Notes: generated by a model not told the origin, from the letters alone. Positions 7,707 through 17,023 are shown, counted from the stretch's first letter. The stretch: 45,898 bases of DNA from Candidatus Sulfopaludibacter sp. SbA3 (GCA_945861625.1 CAMAVI010000020.1:1-45898), one strand, 5' to 3'. Made by a program: numbers and translations.

Positions 7707-9299
7707 GTGAGGCGGGTTGCACTACGAAGTGCCGATTCTCGCCAGCCCAAGGCAAATCTCTTGCACGATACCAACAATCACCGCGCTTCGGCGCCCCAGA
7801 AGACCGAGGACCGGACGTTCCTGGAAAATCTGCATTCGGCAACCGAACTGCTCGAATCGATCGCCTCGAACCGTGAACTCCTCAGGGGGATTCCCGCCGA
7901 TGAGCGAGAGCGTCTGCATCGGGCCATCGCGGAGGTTCACCATCCCGATCCAAAGGCGCGCCGGCGAAGGGTGCAGGCCGCCGCGCGCGAACGGACGGCG
8001 GCGCGAACGGAACGCGTGGATGCCGTGCTTTACGAGACGGGGATTCGAACGCTCCGCCGGAAAATCGAGTTCACGACCCCGAATGTATTTGCTCCTGAGA
8101 ACTTTGAGCAACAGGAGCGAGAAAGCCCCGCCGAGATCGACCCGCAGCATTGCTACATCTGTAAACAGAAGTTCACGACGATTCACCATTTCTATGATCA
8201 GATGTGTCCGCCGTGCGCCGAGTTCAATTTCAATAAGCGGACCGAATTGGCCGACCTCCGCGGCCGGGTCGCGCTACTGACCGGCGGACGCGTGAAAATT
8301 GGCTATCAGGCAGGCCTGAAGCTGCTTCGCGCGGGTGCGCATCTGATTGTCACCACGCGATTCCCTCGCGATTCGGCCCAGCGCTATGCGCGGGAACCGG
8401 ACTTCGGTGAATGGGAGAAGCGGCTCGAAATCTTCGGCTTGGACATGCGCAGCCCGTCCAGCGTTGAGGCTCTCTGCGGGCACCTGCTCGACACTCATCC
8501 GAGGCTCGATTTCATCATTAATAATGCTTGCCAAACCGTTCGGCGGCCGCCGGAGTTTTACGCGCACATGATCGAGGGGGAGAGGGCGGCGCTGGATCTT
8601 ATGCCCGCGGAGGCGCGCCGTCTGCTGGGAGTCTGCGCCGAGCCGGCCGGCAGCCCGTTGCCTGCGTCGCGCTCGCTGCCCGTTTCACGTTGGATAAACC
8701 AGTCCGCGGAATTATCTCAAGTTCCTCTGCTGGTGGAGGATCTGGCCAGGCAAGAGCATCTCTTCCCCGCGGGCCGCCTGGACCAGGACTTGCAGCAAGT
8801 CGATCTGCGGGGACGAAACTCGTGGCGGCTATTGATGGCGGAAGTGTCTTCCGTGGAATTGCTGGAAGTCCAGTTGATCAACGCGGTCGCGCCGTTCATT
8901 CTCAATGCCCGGCTCAAGCCCCTGCTGATGCGAACGGCGGAGCGTGACAAGCATATCGTCAATGTGTCCGCGATGGAAGGTCAGTTCTACGGGCACCGGA
9001 AGACAACCCGCCATCCTCATACCAACATGGCCAAGGCCGCGCTCAACATGATGACGCGGACCGCGGCCACGGATTACTTGAATGATGGTATACACATGAA
9101 TAGCGTGGACACGGGATGGGTGACCGATGAAGATCCACTGCCACTTGCCGCGCGGAAGATTGTCGAGCAGCGCTTTCACCCGCCGCTCGATATCGTGGAC
9201 GGCGCGGCTCGCATCCTCGATCCCATCATGAGCGGTTTCAATACCGGGCAACATGTGTGGGGGCAGTTCTTGAAGGACTACCGGCCAACCGATTGGTAA
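7707..9299 (+). CDS. SDR-family oxidoreductase with N-terminal zinc-finger region
   Basis: 530 residues from a GTG; the true start may be one of several GTG/TTG codons downstream. Residues 1-145 are a charged helical extension. Residues 149-170 hold a four-cysteine pair (CYIC and CPPC) like a zinc ribbon, and the remainder is a Rossmann-fold short-chain dehydrogenase. The nucleotide loop is TGGRVKIG (192-199) and the NNAG motif is NNAC. The catalytic YxxxK is replaced by TNMAK, although the serine-bearing strand (NVSAMEG) is kept. An insertion of about 100 residues follows the NNAC strand. I infer an NAD(P)-binding protein whose redox activity is uncertain. It stands alone, with copies of a 30-base repeat upstream and downstream. 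Confidence 0.7.
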   Translation: MRRVALRSADSRQPKANLLHDTNNHRASAPQKTEDRTFLENLHSATELLESIASNRELLRGIPADERERLHRAIAEVHHPDPKARRRRVQAAARERTAARTERVDAVLYETGIRTLRRKIEFTTPNVFAPENFEQQERESPAEIDPQHCYICKQKFTTIHHFYDQMCPPCAEFNFNKRTELADLRGRVALLTGGRVKIGYQAGLKLLRAGAHLIVTTRFPRDSAQRYAREPDFGEWEKRLEIFGLDMRSPSSVEALCGHLLDTHPRLDFIINNACQTVRRPPEFYAHMIEGERAALDLMPAEARRLLGVCAEPAGSPLPASRSLPVSRWINQSAELSQVPLLVEDLARQEHLFPAGRLDQDLQQVDLRGRNSWRLLMAEVSSVELLEVQLINAVAPFILNARLKPLLMRTAERDKHIVNVSAMEGQFYGHRKTTRHPHTNMAKAALNMMTRTAATDYLNDGIHMNSVDTGWVTDEDPLPLAARKIVEQRFHPPLDIVDGAARILDPIMSGFNTGQHVWGQFLKDYRPTDW

Positions 9300-9377
9300 G
9301 GCTTGCGGTCGTAGCGACTGGGTCAACGCTACCGAATCCGCGCCGGCGCTATCTCGCACGGCGGATTCCCGCATGAC

Positions 9378-9407
9378 AGATTCATTGACACCGGTATCGT
9401 TTGAATG
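9378..9407 (+). repeat. 30-base repeat, copy 2 (possible promoter/operator)
   Basis: Second copy of the repeat at 7549-7578, 41 bases before the secreted protein gene at 9448. TTGACA at 9386-9391 is followed after 17 bases by TACTCT, which resembles a -35/-10 pair. The position upstream of the 9448-11755 gene group suggests it drives or controls that operon. Confidence 0.45.
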
Positions 9408-9447
9408 TACTCTCATGGGTATTCTCTAAGGAGAGTGCCAGAGCAGA

Positions 9448-10260
9448 ATGCGAAACCGGCTTACAGGGATTGCGGCCGCCGCCGCGTTGTCCATCTTCTT
9501 TCTATCCGCGAGACCAGCGAACGGCCAGACTCCGGCGTATCGGGCGCCTCGCACGGCGGACGGAAGGCCCAATTTGAACGGTATCTGGCAGGCCATGAAC
9601 ACGGCGAATTGGGATCTCCAGGGGCACACGGCGGTGGCCGGCCCCGTGCCCGCGCTCGGCGCTGCCTTCTTTGTCCCTTCCGGTACCGGCATCGTGGAGG
9701 GCGAGGAGATTCCCTACACGCCGGCGGCGGCGGCCAAGAAGAAAGAGAATGCCGCCAACTGGATGAAATTGGACCCGGAACTGAAGTGCTACATGCCGGG
9801 TATTCCGCGCGCCACCTATATGCCCTATCCGTTTCAGATCGTCCAGTCGAAGAACAATATTCTGGTCACCTATCAATTCGCGGGCGCCGTGCGCGTGATC
9901 AATATGGGAAGCCCCACCAAGGCCCCCGCCGATAGTTGGATGGGCTGGTCGAACGGGCGCTGGGAAGGCGAGACGCTCGTCGTGGACGTGACCAGCCAGA
10001 CCGAGGACTCCTGGTTTGACCGGGCCGGCAATTACCACGGCGACGCCTTGCATGTGGTGGAGCGCTACACTCCGCGCAGCCCGGATACCATGATGTATGA
10101 AGCCACCATCGAAGACCCGTCCGTGTTCACGCGGCCCTGGAAGATCAGCATGCCGCTGTACCGGCATGTGGAAAAGAACGCTCAGGTCATCGAAGCCAAG
10201 TGCGTGGAGTTTAGCGAAGAGTTTTTGTACGGAGAGTTCCGGAAGAAGCCGGCCAAGTAG
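9448..10260 (+). CDS. Secreted W-E-G-D-T-L family protein of unknown function
   Basis: 270 residues. A signal peptide (MRNRLTGIAAAAALSIFFLS, cleavage near ANGQ) precedes a mature protein with the family landmarks: an N-terminal PNLNGIWQAM block, a central KCYMPGIPRATYMPYPFQI segment with one cysteine, the motif GRWEGETLVVDVTSQT, and a strand-rich end (DPSVFTRPWKISMPL). I recognise the same architecture in the genes at 10277 and 32483. No enzymatic motif is evident, and a periplasmic binding or structural role is possible. The ribosome site AAGGAG at 9428-9433 is rather distant. It is the first gene of a three-gene run ending with a DUF6152 protein. Confidence 0.7.
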   Translation: MRNRLTGIAAAAALSIFFLSARPANGQTPAYRAPRTADGRPNLNGIWQAMNTANWDLQGHTAVAGPVPALGAAFFVPSGTGIVEGEEIPYTPAAAAKKKENAANWMKLDPELKCYMPGIPRATYMPYPFQIVQSKNNILVTYQFAGAVRVINMGSPTKAPADSWMGWSNGRWEGETLVVDVTSQTEDSWFDRAGNYHGDALHVVERYTPRSPDTMMYEATIEDPSVFTRPWKISMPLYRHVEKNAQVIEAKCVEFSEEFLYGEFRKKPAK

Positions 10261-10276
10261 GCCCGGAGGAAGCTAT

Positions 10277-11308
10277 ATGTACACACATCGATTGATTGCC
10301 ATGATGGGAACTCCGGCGGTGGCCGCGATTCTGTTCTTGACGCCGTCGCCCATGCTGGGCCAAGCCCGGCCGGCGGCGGCTCCAGCAGCGACTCCCACAA
10401 GGGACACCAAGAAAGCGTGGACCATGCCGCGCATGGCGGACGGTCATCCCGATCTCCAGGGAGTGTGGACCACCTCTACGCTTACTCCTTTGGAGCGGCC
10501 CGCTGAGTTCGCCAACAAGCCCTTTCTGACGGCCGCGGAGGCCGCCGAATACGAAAAGCAAAGGGCCGAGTTTGACAAGCATGAACTGGGCTCCAAAGGC
10601 CGTGACGGCGATCTTGTCCCTTACAACGACTATTGGACGGAGCGAATCAACAAGGTCGTGGGGACCCGGAGAACGTCATTGATCACGGATCCGCCAGATG
10701 GCAAGATTCCTCCCTTGACGCCAGAGGCGAAGAGAACCGTCGAAGCCCGCGCGAAATATCTCAAGGAGCATCCCCAGGACGGGCCCGAAGACCTGGACCT
10801 TTCGATGCGCTGCATCACGCGCGGGCTGCCCCAGCTTCCGGCTGCCTACAACAATAACTTCCAGATCGTACAAGCTCCCGGTTCCGTTGCGATCCTGAAC
10901 GAGAGGATTCACGATGCTCGCGTCATTCCAACAGATGGCCGGCCTCATCTCCCACCCAGCATCCGCGCCTATATGGGCGACTCGCGCGGGCGTTGGGAGG
11001 GCGACACGCTGGTCGTGGACACGACCAATTTCACCGAGAAGTACAGCTTCCGCGGATCGGACAAGAATATGCATCTAACCGAACGCTTCACGCGCGCCGA
11101 TGCGGACACCATCAACTACGAATTTACGATCGACGATCCGACGGCGTTTACCAAGCCCTGGACCGCGCAACTTCCCATGCAAAGAATTGACAGCCTGGTG
11201 TACGAGTATGCCTGTCACGAAGGAAATTACGGCATGACCGGCGCTCTCAAGGGATCTCGCGTTGAGGAAAAGAAGGCTGCCGAAGCCGCCGCGAAGCGGG
11301 CCAAGTGA
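10277..11308 (+). CDS. Secreted W-E-G-D-T-L family protein of unknown function
   Basis: 343 residues from the ATG at 10277, which has GGAGGA at 10265-10270; the longer upstream frame overlaps the previous gene and is not used. A signal peptide (MYTHRLIAMMGTPAVAAILF, cleavage near MLGQA) is followed by PDLQGVWTTSTLTPLERP, a lysine/glutamate-rich helical insert, DLSMRCITRGLPQLP, and the motif GRWEGDTLVVDTTNF, then DPTAFTKPWTAQLPM. It is paralogous to the gene 16 bases upstream and to 32483. The tail is alanine/lysine rich. Probably co-transcribed with 9448 and 11342. Function unknown. Confidence 0.75.
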   Translation: MYTHRLIAMMGTPAVAAILFLTPSPMLGQARPAAAPAATPTRDTKKAWTMPRMADGHPDLQGVWTTSTLTPLERPAEFANKPFLTAAEAAEYEKQRAEFDKHELGSKGRDGDLVPYNDYWTERINKVVGTRRTSLITDPPDGKIPPLTPEAKRTVEARAKYLKEHPQDGPEDLDLSMRCITRGLPQLPAAYNNNFQIVQAPGSVAILNERIHDARVIPTDGRPHLPPSIRAYMGDSRGRWEGDTLVVDTTNFTEKYSFRGSDKNMHLTERFTRADADTINYEFTIDDPTAFTKPWTAQLPMQRIDSLVYEYACHEGNYGMTGALKGSRVEEKKAAEAAAKRAK

Positions 11309-11341
11309 GAGAGAAACGCGAAAAATAGAGAAAGGACTCAA

Positions 11342-11755
11342 ATGCGAAACAGGATAACTATTGTTGCCGGTTTAGGCTTGTTGCTGATGGCGGCGCCCGC
11401 GTGGGCGCATCACGCGTTCGCGGCCGAATTCGACGCGACCAAACCGGTCAAGCTGCGCGGCACCATCACCAAGGTGGAATTCATCAACCCGCACGCCTGG
11501 ATTCACATCGACGTGAAGGGTGACGACGGAAAGATGGTCACTTGGATGATCGAGGGCGGCAGCCCGAACGCCCTGTATAGGCGCGGGGTGACGAAGGATT
11601 CCCTAACCAAAGGCACGGAGGTGGTGGTGGAAGGGTTTCTGGCCAAGTCCGGGGACAACCGGGCGAACGGCGCCAATGTCACGTTCACCGATGGACGAAA
11701 GCTGTTCCTGGGCTCCTCCAATAACGCCGCGGACGACGATAAGTCGGCGAAATAA
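11342..11755 (+). CDS. DUF6152 family secreted protein
   Basis: 137 residues with a signal peptide ending in WAHHAF, so the mature protein probably begins at or near two histidines. The pattern HHAFAAEFDATKPVKLRGTI, then FINPHAWIHIDV and the C-terminal VVVEGF strand, matches the DUF6152 family, which I recall as a small beta-barrel (OB-like) secreted domain. The histidine cluster could bind a metal, but this is unproven. It is preceded by AAAGGA and lies 33 bases after the W-E-G-D-T-L gene, so it is likely the third gene of that operon. Confidence 0.75.
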   Translation: MRNRITIVAGLGLLLMAAPAWAHHAFAAEFDATKPVKLRGTITKVEFINPHAWIHIDVKGDDGKMVTWMIEGGSPNALYRRGVTKDSLTKGTEVVVEGFLAKSGDNRANGANVTFTDGRKLFLGSSNNAADDDKSAK

Positions 11756-11786
11756 CCCCTGTCAGGTGCCGTAATCTAGTTCCTGA

Positions 11787-12938
11787 TCACCTGCGCGCCT
11801 CTTCGCCGGCTTCCGCCGGCGCCGGTTCAAAGTGCGCGGAGGCGAACACCGCGCGGCCCGCGAGCGCCGCGGCTACCAGCGCGCCCAGTGCCATTAAGAA
11901 CGCCGCGCTGTATCCGAGGTGGCTCGCGATGACTCCCGCCGCGAAAGAACTGATTCCGACGAACAAGTCGTAGAATGCGCTCATCACACTGACCACCGAT
12001 CCGTGCTCGTGGCTCGGCGTGCGCTTGAGCACCGTGGAGAGGATCGAAGACCAGGGGAAAGAGAATCCCAGGCCGAGCATGGCGGACGATGCAACCGCGA
12101 GCACCGGCGGAGGCCCCATTGACAATCCCGCCAGCCCTATCGCCATAGCCACAATCCCCACAAAGTACGTGCGCCGCGGCGGCACGCGGTCCGGCAGTCC
12201 GCCAAGGAAAAAACGCGCCAGCAGCATGAAACCCGCGTAAGCGGAAAATGCCATCGGCCCGGATTGCCCGTGATTCGCCAGATGCAGAATGAGAAACCCC
12301 GCCACCACCGGATAGTGAACGCTGACGAACCCTACCGCCAGCCCCGGTTTGATCAAATGCCCGGGCAACCAGACGCGCTTGCCGGGATCGGGATGCGGCG
12401 TGTAGTCCTCTGGGATCCGCCACAGCATCAGGAAAGCGGCCAGCGCGGTAAAAACCTGCATCATCGCGGCGTGTTCAAAGCTCACCAGCCAACTGCCCAC
12501 CACGGGCCCCGCGGAGATGCCTCCCCAGATGCCGCTGCTCAGGTATCCCAAGGCGCGGCCGCTGCGCGAGACGCCGGCCACTTCCACCACCCAGGCGGCG
12601 GCTCCTGTGTAGAGGCAGGCCTCGCCGAAGCCTTGCAAAGCGCGGCCCAGATATGCCCCCTGGATTCCAACCGGCAGCAAGTACGCGCACCCGGCAAGCC
12701 CGCAACTGAAGAGACCGGTGAGGAAGGCTGCTTTGCGGCCTCTGCGATCCGCCAACGGGCCGGAGATGAACCGCGAAGCCAGGGCCACGAAGGAAAAGGT
12801 TCCGATGACCAGGCCGACCGTCTCATCCGTCCCTCCCAGGTCGTGCCGGACGTGCGGCGCCATGCCCGGCAGCACGGTGCCCATGCCGAGAAAACCAAGG
12901 AAGGTGGCCGCAATCAGCCACCATAAACGAGCCCCCAT
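11787..12938 (-). CDS. Major facilitator superfamily transporter
   Basis: 383 residues with about twelve hydrophobic segments. The MFS signature between helices 2 and 3 is GPLADRRGRKAAF. The second half repeats the fold after a loop at VWLPGHLIKPG, with the related motif LPDRVPPRR. It is probably a drug/metabolite:proton antiporter of the inner membrane (DHA1-like), but the substrate cannot be read. It converges with the DUF6152 gene, and no partner gene is adjacent on its strand. Confidence 0.85.
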   Translation of the reverse strand: MGARLWWLIAATFLGFLGMGTVLPGMAPHVRHDLGGTDETVGLVIGTFSFVALASRFISGPLADRRGRKAAFLTGLFSCGLAGCAYLLPVGIQGAYLGRALQGFGEACLYTGAAAWVVEVAGVSRSGRALGYLSSGIWGGISAGPVVGSWLVSFEHAAMMQVFTALAAFLMLWRIPEDYTPHPDPGKRVWLPGHLIKPGLAVGFVSVHYPVVAGFLILHLANHGQSGPMAFSAYAGFMLLARFFLGGLPDRVPPRRTYFVGIVAMAIGLAGLSMGPPPVLAVASSAMLGLGFSFPWSSILSTVLKRTPSHEHGSVVSVMSAFYDLFVGISSFAAGVIASHLGYSAAFLMALGALVAAALAGRAVFASAHFEPAPAEAGEEARR

Positions 12939-13002
12939 CCATTCATTGTAACGGGGGCTCGCTCTAGACTCCGCCTCCTGAAGGGCGAGACAATCTACGA
13001 GT

Positions 13003-13545
13003 ATGAATCCGCAAGAACGGCAACTGGCTCTGGATCAATTGGCTTCGAGTGAAGCGCGGCTCCTGGAAATCGTGAAGCGTCTGTCCCCGGCGCAGTGGAG
13101 TTTCCGCGAGACACCCGAGCGCTGGTCCATCGCCGAAAATATGGAGCACATCGTCGCTCTGGAAAACTTCGTCACCCGGGAAATTGCGAATGTGATCCAA
13201 GGACCCGCGCAGCTCGATAAGCGCGCGCTGGCCTCCACAAAGGATTCCCTGGTTTTTGGACTGGCCAGTACCCGCGCGGCAAGGTTGAACGCCCGGGAAG
13301 CGGCCCGCCCCGTGGGGAGATGGCCCGATCCCGCCGATCTGGTCGCGGAGTTTCGCAAGGTCCGGGCGCGAACCATCGCCTTCGCGGCGGAAACCCAGGC
13401 TGATCTGCGCAGCTACTTCTTTCCCCACATTGCATTCGGAGATCTGGATTGCTACCAGTGGCTGGTTGCGTTAGGCCAGCACGGATACCGTCACGTAGCG
13501 CAGATCGAAGATATCCAGGCCCACCCCGCGTATCCCGCGGCATAG
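13003..13545 (+). CDS. DinB-fold (DinB_2) family protein
   Basis: 180 residues, no signal peptide, largely helical. The N-terminal helix pair ends in RWSIAENMEHIVALE and the C-terminal motif is GQHGYRHVAQIEDI, giving the histidines that form the metal site of DinB-like four-helix bundles. These proteins include thiol S-transferases and damage-induced proteins; the actual reaction here is unknown. A related but distinct YfiT/BstA-like protein lies at 25081. The gene is monocistronic between the MFS gene and the phosphatase. Confidence 0.8.
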   Translation: MNPQERQLALDQLASSEARLLEIVKRLSPAQWSFRETPERWSIAENMEHIVALENFVTREIANVIQGPAQLDKRALASTKDSLVFGLASTRAARLNAREAARPVGRWPDPADLVAEFRKVRARTIAFAAETQADLRSYFFPHIAFGDLDCYQWLVALGQHGYRHVAQIEDIQAHPAYPAA

Positions 13546-13557
13546 CGTTAACGGCTG

Positions 13558-15156
13558 CTAGATGGGGCGTCCCAGCTCCGTGGTGTGAAAGGGTTCCAAT
13601 GTGTCGATCGCATCGGGAGACTGCGAATTCACATCCCATTTGAAGAATCGCAGGATCGTGCGGTCCGGCAGAAAGTCCGCCAGTGTGAAACCGTGCTGTT
13701 CAATTGGCTTGATCTCTTCGCGCATGTCGAGATGCGATGGCGGAGTCGCGCCCACACCGCGGAACGCCGACGGCCAGAAATCGGGGTGGGTACCGATGGG
13801 CCCGGAGAGCACCGTCGTGATCGGGTTGCTTTGCAGATTGAGCGCGCCGCTGCGCAGCATCTTGCCGATTGCCACGGCGTGCAGATCCCCGCTGACGATC
13901 AGCGGAGTGCGCCCCTTCATCGCCGCCAGCGCCGCCATGATGCGATCGTGCTGTTTGAGCCAGCCGTCCTGCCAGTAGAGTTTCCGCGAGGCGGTGGTCA
14001 ACTTGTTATCGGCTCCCAGCACATCGGGATACCACTCGCCCCACTTCCCGGCGCTCCAGCCCGGAGGATTGGACGGTGCGTGAACCAAGTGGGTCACCTC
14101 AGGCGATGCCGTGCGCGCGAGCAGCCACTTCTCAACCTCGGAATCGATGAATACCGCGCTGGATCCCGCCAGTGTCATGGTCCGGCGCACATCATACAGG
14201 AGAATTTCCGCCAGCTGTCCATAGCGGACTGTGCCAAAGCTTTCCGACAGACCGGGAATGCGGTCACTGGATGACGACCACGGCAGGTTTTGCGGCCGGT
14301 TGGTTTCGGGCAGGAACTCCGGATAGTAGAGCCGTTGCGTGGCGCGCGCGAGCTGCAGCATGAACCATGTGGGCGGGAACGTGATGATCGTTTCCGTCGC
14401 TTCGTCGTTATCGAAATAGTCGTGATCGTCCTGCAGGAAGAACACCGGCGTGGAACGGAAGTCCGTACCGTAGACGGGAATGACTTGCGGATCCGCGACA
14501 CGCCGCAGCACGGTCTCGTTCTTGTCGCCGAACACCAGAGCCGAGCGCGTGAAAGCTCCAGCCAGCCGTTCGGCTTCCGGCGATGCGCCATGAGACAGGC
14601 TCATGCGGGGAGCCAGCAGGTCCCAGTAAATATGGTCGCCGTTGGCCACCGCGACGTGCGGCTGATAGGAGAGCGCTCGGCGCAACAGGCGGCTGCGAAT
14701 CGCCGCCGGAAGGTAGCGCAATTGCTCGTGACCGCCCGCGCATGTGAAGAACAGCACGCGGAACCGGTCCGGGCGTGCATCGGGGGCGGGAAGCGTAGAT
14801 AAGTCCCAGGGCTGGCACAGCGCCGCGCCGCCTTTGGCGGTCAACAAGAGCCGGTAGCGGCGGCCCGGTTCCAGGCCGGCAGCGTGGAATTGCCAGAATT
14901 CGCCGCGCGTATCGTTCATCTGGGCCGCCACCGGCTTGTTGCCCACGCGCAGCGTGGGAGCTGCCGAAAGAGGCTGCGCAAATGAGGCCTTGATCAGGAT
15001 GCGCGTATCGCTGACCGTGGGCAGTAGATGCCGCACGCGTCCTGTATCCCAGACCTCCGAGCGCGGGGGCTTCCCGCTCTGTGCGAGAAGGTCCGCCGGC
15101 AGCGCGGCGAGCAGCGCCGAGCCCATACTGCCGGTCAGAAATTCGCGGCGATCCAT
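13558..15156 (-). CDS. PhoD-like metallophosphatase, Tat-exported
   Basis: 532 residues from the ATG at 15154-15156 with AGGAGA seven bases upstream. The N-terminus is a twin-arginine signal (MDRREFLTGSMGS, cleavage near LLAQ). After an N-terminal strand domain comes the metallophosphatase core with NGDHIYWD, QDDHDYFDND and SGDLHAVAIG, matching metal-ligand motifs of the PhoD-like family. It probably hydrolyses phosphate esters outside the cytoplasm, perhaps to gain phosphate, but no Pho-box or phosphate transporter is nearby. It ends 12 bases from the convergent DinB-fold gene. Confidence 0.85.
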   Translation of the reverse strand: MDRREFLTGSMGSALLAALPADLLAQSGKPPRSEVWDTGRVRHLLPTVSDTRILIKASFAQPLSAAPTLRVGNKPVAAQMNDTRGEFWQFHAAGLEPGRRYRLLLTAKGGAALCQPWDLSTLPAPDARPDRFRVLFFTCAGGHEQLRYLPAAIRSRLLRRALSYQPHVAVANGDHIYWDLLAPRMSLSHGASPEAERLAGAFTRSALVFGDKNETVLRRVADPQVIPVYGTDFRSTPVFFLQDDHDYFDNDEATETIITFPPTWFMLQLARATQRLYYPEFLPETNRPQNLPWSSSSDRIPGLSESFGTVRYGQLAEILLYDVRRTMTLAGSSAVFIDSEVEKWLLARTASPEVTHLVHAPSNPPGWSAGKWGEWYPDVLGADNKLTTASRKLYWQDGWLKQHDRIMAALAAMKGRTPLIVSGDLHAVAIGKMLRSGALNLQSNPITTVLSGPIGTHPDFWPSAFRGVGATPPSHLDMREEIKPIEQHGFTLADFLPDRTILRFFKWDVNSQSPDAIDTLEPFHTTELGRPI

Positions 15157-15192
15157 CAACGGTCTCCTATTCCCGCCATACCCACCGAGTCG

Positions 15193-16272
15193 CTATCCCT
15201 CGATTGGAACTTGCCCGACGATCTCGATGCCGAACGCGTCGACGCCGATGACTCTGCGCGGGTGGTTGGTGAGCAGACGGATGGTGGAAAGCCTAAGGTC
15301 CGCCAGAATTTGCGCCCCGATGCCGGTTTCGTCCTGCGGCGGCGCGTGGCTATCCATGGCCACGTAGTGCTTACGCGCGCCCAAGCCGGACTGGTGCAGG
15401 TACACGAGAACACCGGCGCCCTCTTCAGCGATGCGCGCGAGCGATCCCCGCAACGCCTGTTGGCAGCCGCACTGTTGCGAACCGAACACGTCGCCCAGCA
15501 GGCAGCGGGCGTGCATGCGAACCAGTACATTGGGTTGGCCCGCGACTTCTCCGCGCACCAGCGCCAGATGCGTCTCGCCGTTGATTGGACTCACGTAGGA
15601 AATCGTCCTGAACGATCCGAACTCGGTTTCAATGCAGCCCTCGCCCGCGCGCTCCACCAGGTGCTCGGTTTCCAAGCGGTAGCGGATCAGGCTGGCGACG
15701 GACACCATCTTGAGTCCGTGGCGGGCGCAAAATTCGGTCAACTGGGGCACGCGCGCCATGGAGCCGTCGTCGTTCATGATTTCGCAGATCACTCCGCCGG
15801 GCTCGAAGCCCGCCATGCGCGCCAGATCCACGGACGCCTCGGTCTGCCCGGCGCGCACCAGGACACCGCCCTTGCGGGCGCGCAGCGGGAACACGTGGCC
15901 GGGCCGAGCCAGATCGGAGGGCTTGGCGTCCGGCTGCATGGTGGCGCGGATGGTGAGAGCGCGGTCGGCGGCTGAGATACCGGTGGTCACTCCGCGCGCG
16001 GCGTCAATCGACTCGCAAAACGCCGTGCCGAAGCGCGATGTGTTCTTGGGCGAGACCAGCGGCAGGTGCAGAGCGTCGCAGCGTTCCGGCGTCAGCGCCA
16101 GGCAGATCAGGCCGCGGCCGTAGGTGGCCATGAAGTTGATGGCTTCCGGCGTGATGCAATCGGCCGCCATGGTGAGGTCGCCCTCGTTCTCGCGATCCTC
16201 ATCGTCGACGACCACCAGCATGCGTCCGGCGCGCAGTTCTTCAATCGCTTCGGGGATGGTGGCAAACGGCAT
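15193..16272 (-). CDS. ribBA: 3,4-dihydroxy-2-butanone-4-phosphate synthase with degenerate GTP cyclohydrolase II domain
   Basis: 359 residues from the ATG at 16270-16272. Residues 1-200 are a complete RibB domain with [11 protein letters not shown] and RPGHVFPL motifs; it makes 3,4-dihydroxy-2-butanone 4-phosphate from ribulose 5-phosphate for riboflavin. The second half resembles RibA and keeps the zinc cysteines C-x10-C-x-C ([17 protein letters not shown]). The family motif QEGRGIG is replaced by HQSGLGA, the D-x-R-x-Y block before GIGAQIL reads PQDET, and the intervening stretch is about 16 residues short. I infer that GTP cyclohydrolase II activity is weak or absent, as in RibBX-type proteins. 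No FMN riboswitch is visible upstream. Confidence 0.88.
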   Translation of the reverse strand: MPFATIPEAIEELRAGRMLVVVDDEDRENEGDLTMAADCITPEAINFMATYGRGLICLALTPERCDALHLPLVSPKNTSRFGTAFCESIDAARGVTTGISAADRALTIRATMQPDAKPSDLARPGHVFPLRARKGGVLVRAGQTEASVDLARMAGFEPGGVICEIMNDDGSMARVPQLTEFCARHGLKMVSVASLIRYRLETEHLVERAGEGCIETEFGSFRTISYVSPINGETHLALVRGEVAGQPNVLVRMHARCLLGDVFGSQQCGCQQALRGSLARIAEEGAGVLVYLHQSGLGARKHYVAMDSHAPPQDETGIGAQILADLRLSTIRLLTNHPRRVIGVDAFGIEIVGQVPIEG

Positions 16273-16354
16273 TCCACTCCAGAATAGCGAAGGCGGAGCG
16301 CGGTTATCCCGAGCCCCGCCCTTCGCGGAAACCAACAGTCAATGACTGAATGCT

Positions 16355-16759
16355 TTACTTGATTTTGAAACCGGTGTCGGTCTTTTCGCGATGCGCCATG
16401 TGGCAGCCACCGCAGTTGGCGCCCGCACCCTTGGCATCCGCCAGAGCCTGATCGAAGTTGCCGGCATCGGCGCTCTTGGCGGCCGCTCCGAACGCGGCTC
16501 CCGCCTTCTGGGCGAAAGTCACCGCATCGGCCGCGCCCTTCGCTTTCCAATACGCTTCCACTTGCTTGAAGGTGCTCTCCAGCTTCTGAGCGTCCGCGGC
16601 GGCGGCTTTCCCGTCCTTCGCGGCGATGTTCTTCTGCAGGCTTCCGTTGGTGGCGCCCACGGTCTTCATGTAGCCTTGATAGTCCATGTCGCTTTGCGCG
16701 AACAGGGCCGCCGTGGCCAGCAGCGTCGTGATTCCCAATAGCACGCAGATCTTTTTCAT
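16355..16759 (-). CDS. Cytochrome c'-like periplasmic protein
   Basis: 134 residues from the ATG at 16757-16759 with GGGGAGA upstream. A signal peptide (MKKICVLLGITTLLATAALF, cleavage after AQ) precedes a four-helix-like, alanine/lysine-rich body. The only heme motif, CGGCH, lies near the C-terminus, as in class II cytochromes (cytochrome c'). The family binds heme covalently in the periplasm and often handles NO or electron transfer. The protein is slightly shorter than typical cytochrome c'. The gene is monocistronic and divergent from the cupin gene at 17024. Confidence 0.78.
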   Translation of the reverse strand: MKKICVLLGITTLLATAALFAQSDMDYQGYMKTVGATNGSLQKNIAAKDGKAAAADAQKLESTFKQVEAYWKAKGAADAVTFAQKAGAAFGAAAKSADAGNFDQALADAKGAGANCGGCHMAHREKTDTGFKIK

Positions 16760-16992
16760 GTTTAGGTGTCTCCCCGTCCACAATGGTATTTTGTTTGGCC
16801 GGGGAAAGTCAAACCGGGGACAACCGGGGGAGTCCCGGCACCGCGGCATGGTCGATCTGGGCGATGCACTCGCGCGGCTGAGGGCCACGAATTTCCGCCG
16901 CCGGGAAGAACTTCTTGCCGCCCCGCTCAAGCAGCATAAGGCTGGGGGCTAGAGCGGAGTGCGAACGGAAGCAGTCACGCCCGCGCGTCGAT

Positions 16993-16998
16993 TATAAT
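16993..16998 (+). promoter_or_regulatory. Candidate -10 element of the cupin gene
   Basis: A perfect TATAAT stands 25 bases before the ATG at 17024, followed by the AGGAGG ribosome site at 17009-17014. The matching -35 region is weak (CAGTCA at 16970-16975, spacing 17). It implies a short leader of about 20 bases. Confidence 0.4.
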
Positions 16999-17023
16999 GA
17001 AACGCCATAGGAGGCATGAATCC

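Noticed and set aside
15028..15975. 315-codon plus-strand frame over the phosphatase/ribBA junction
   Set aside because: Antisense to two well-supported genes.
16273..16360. FMN riboswitch upstream of ribBA
   Set aside because: Looked for conserved FMN aptamer segments and found none in this short leader.
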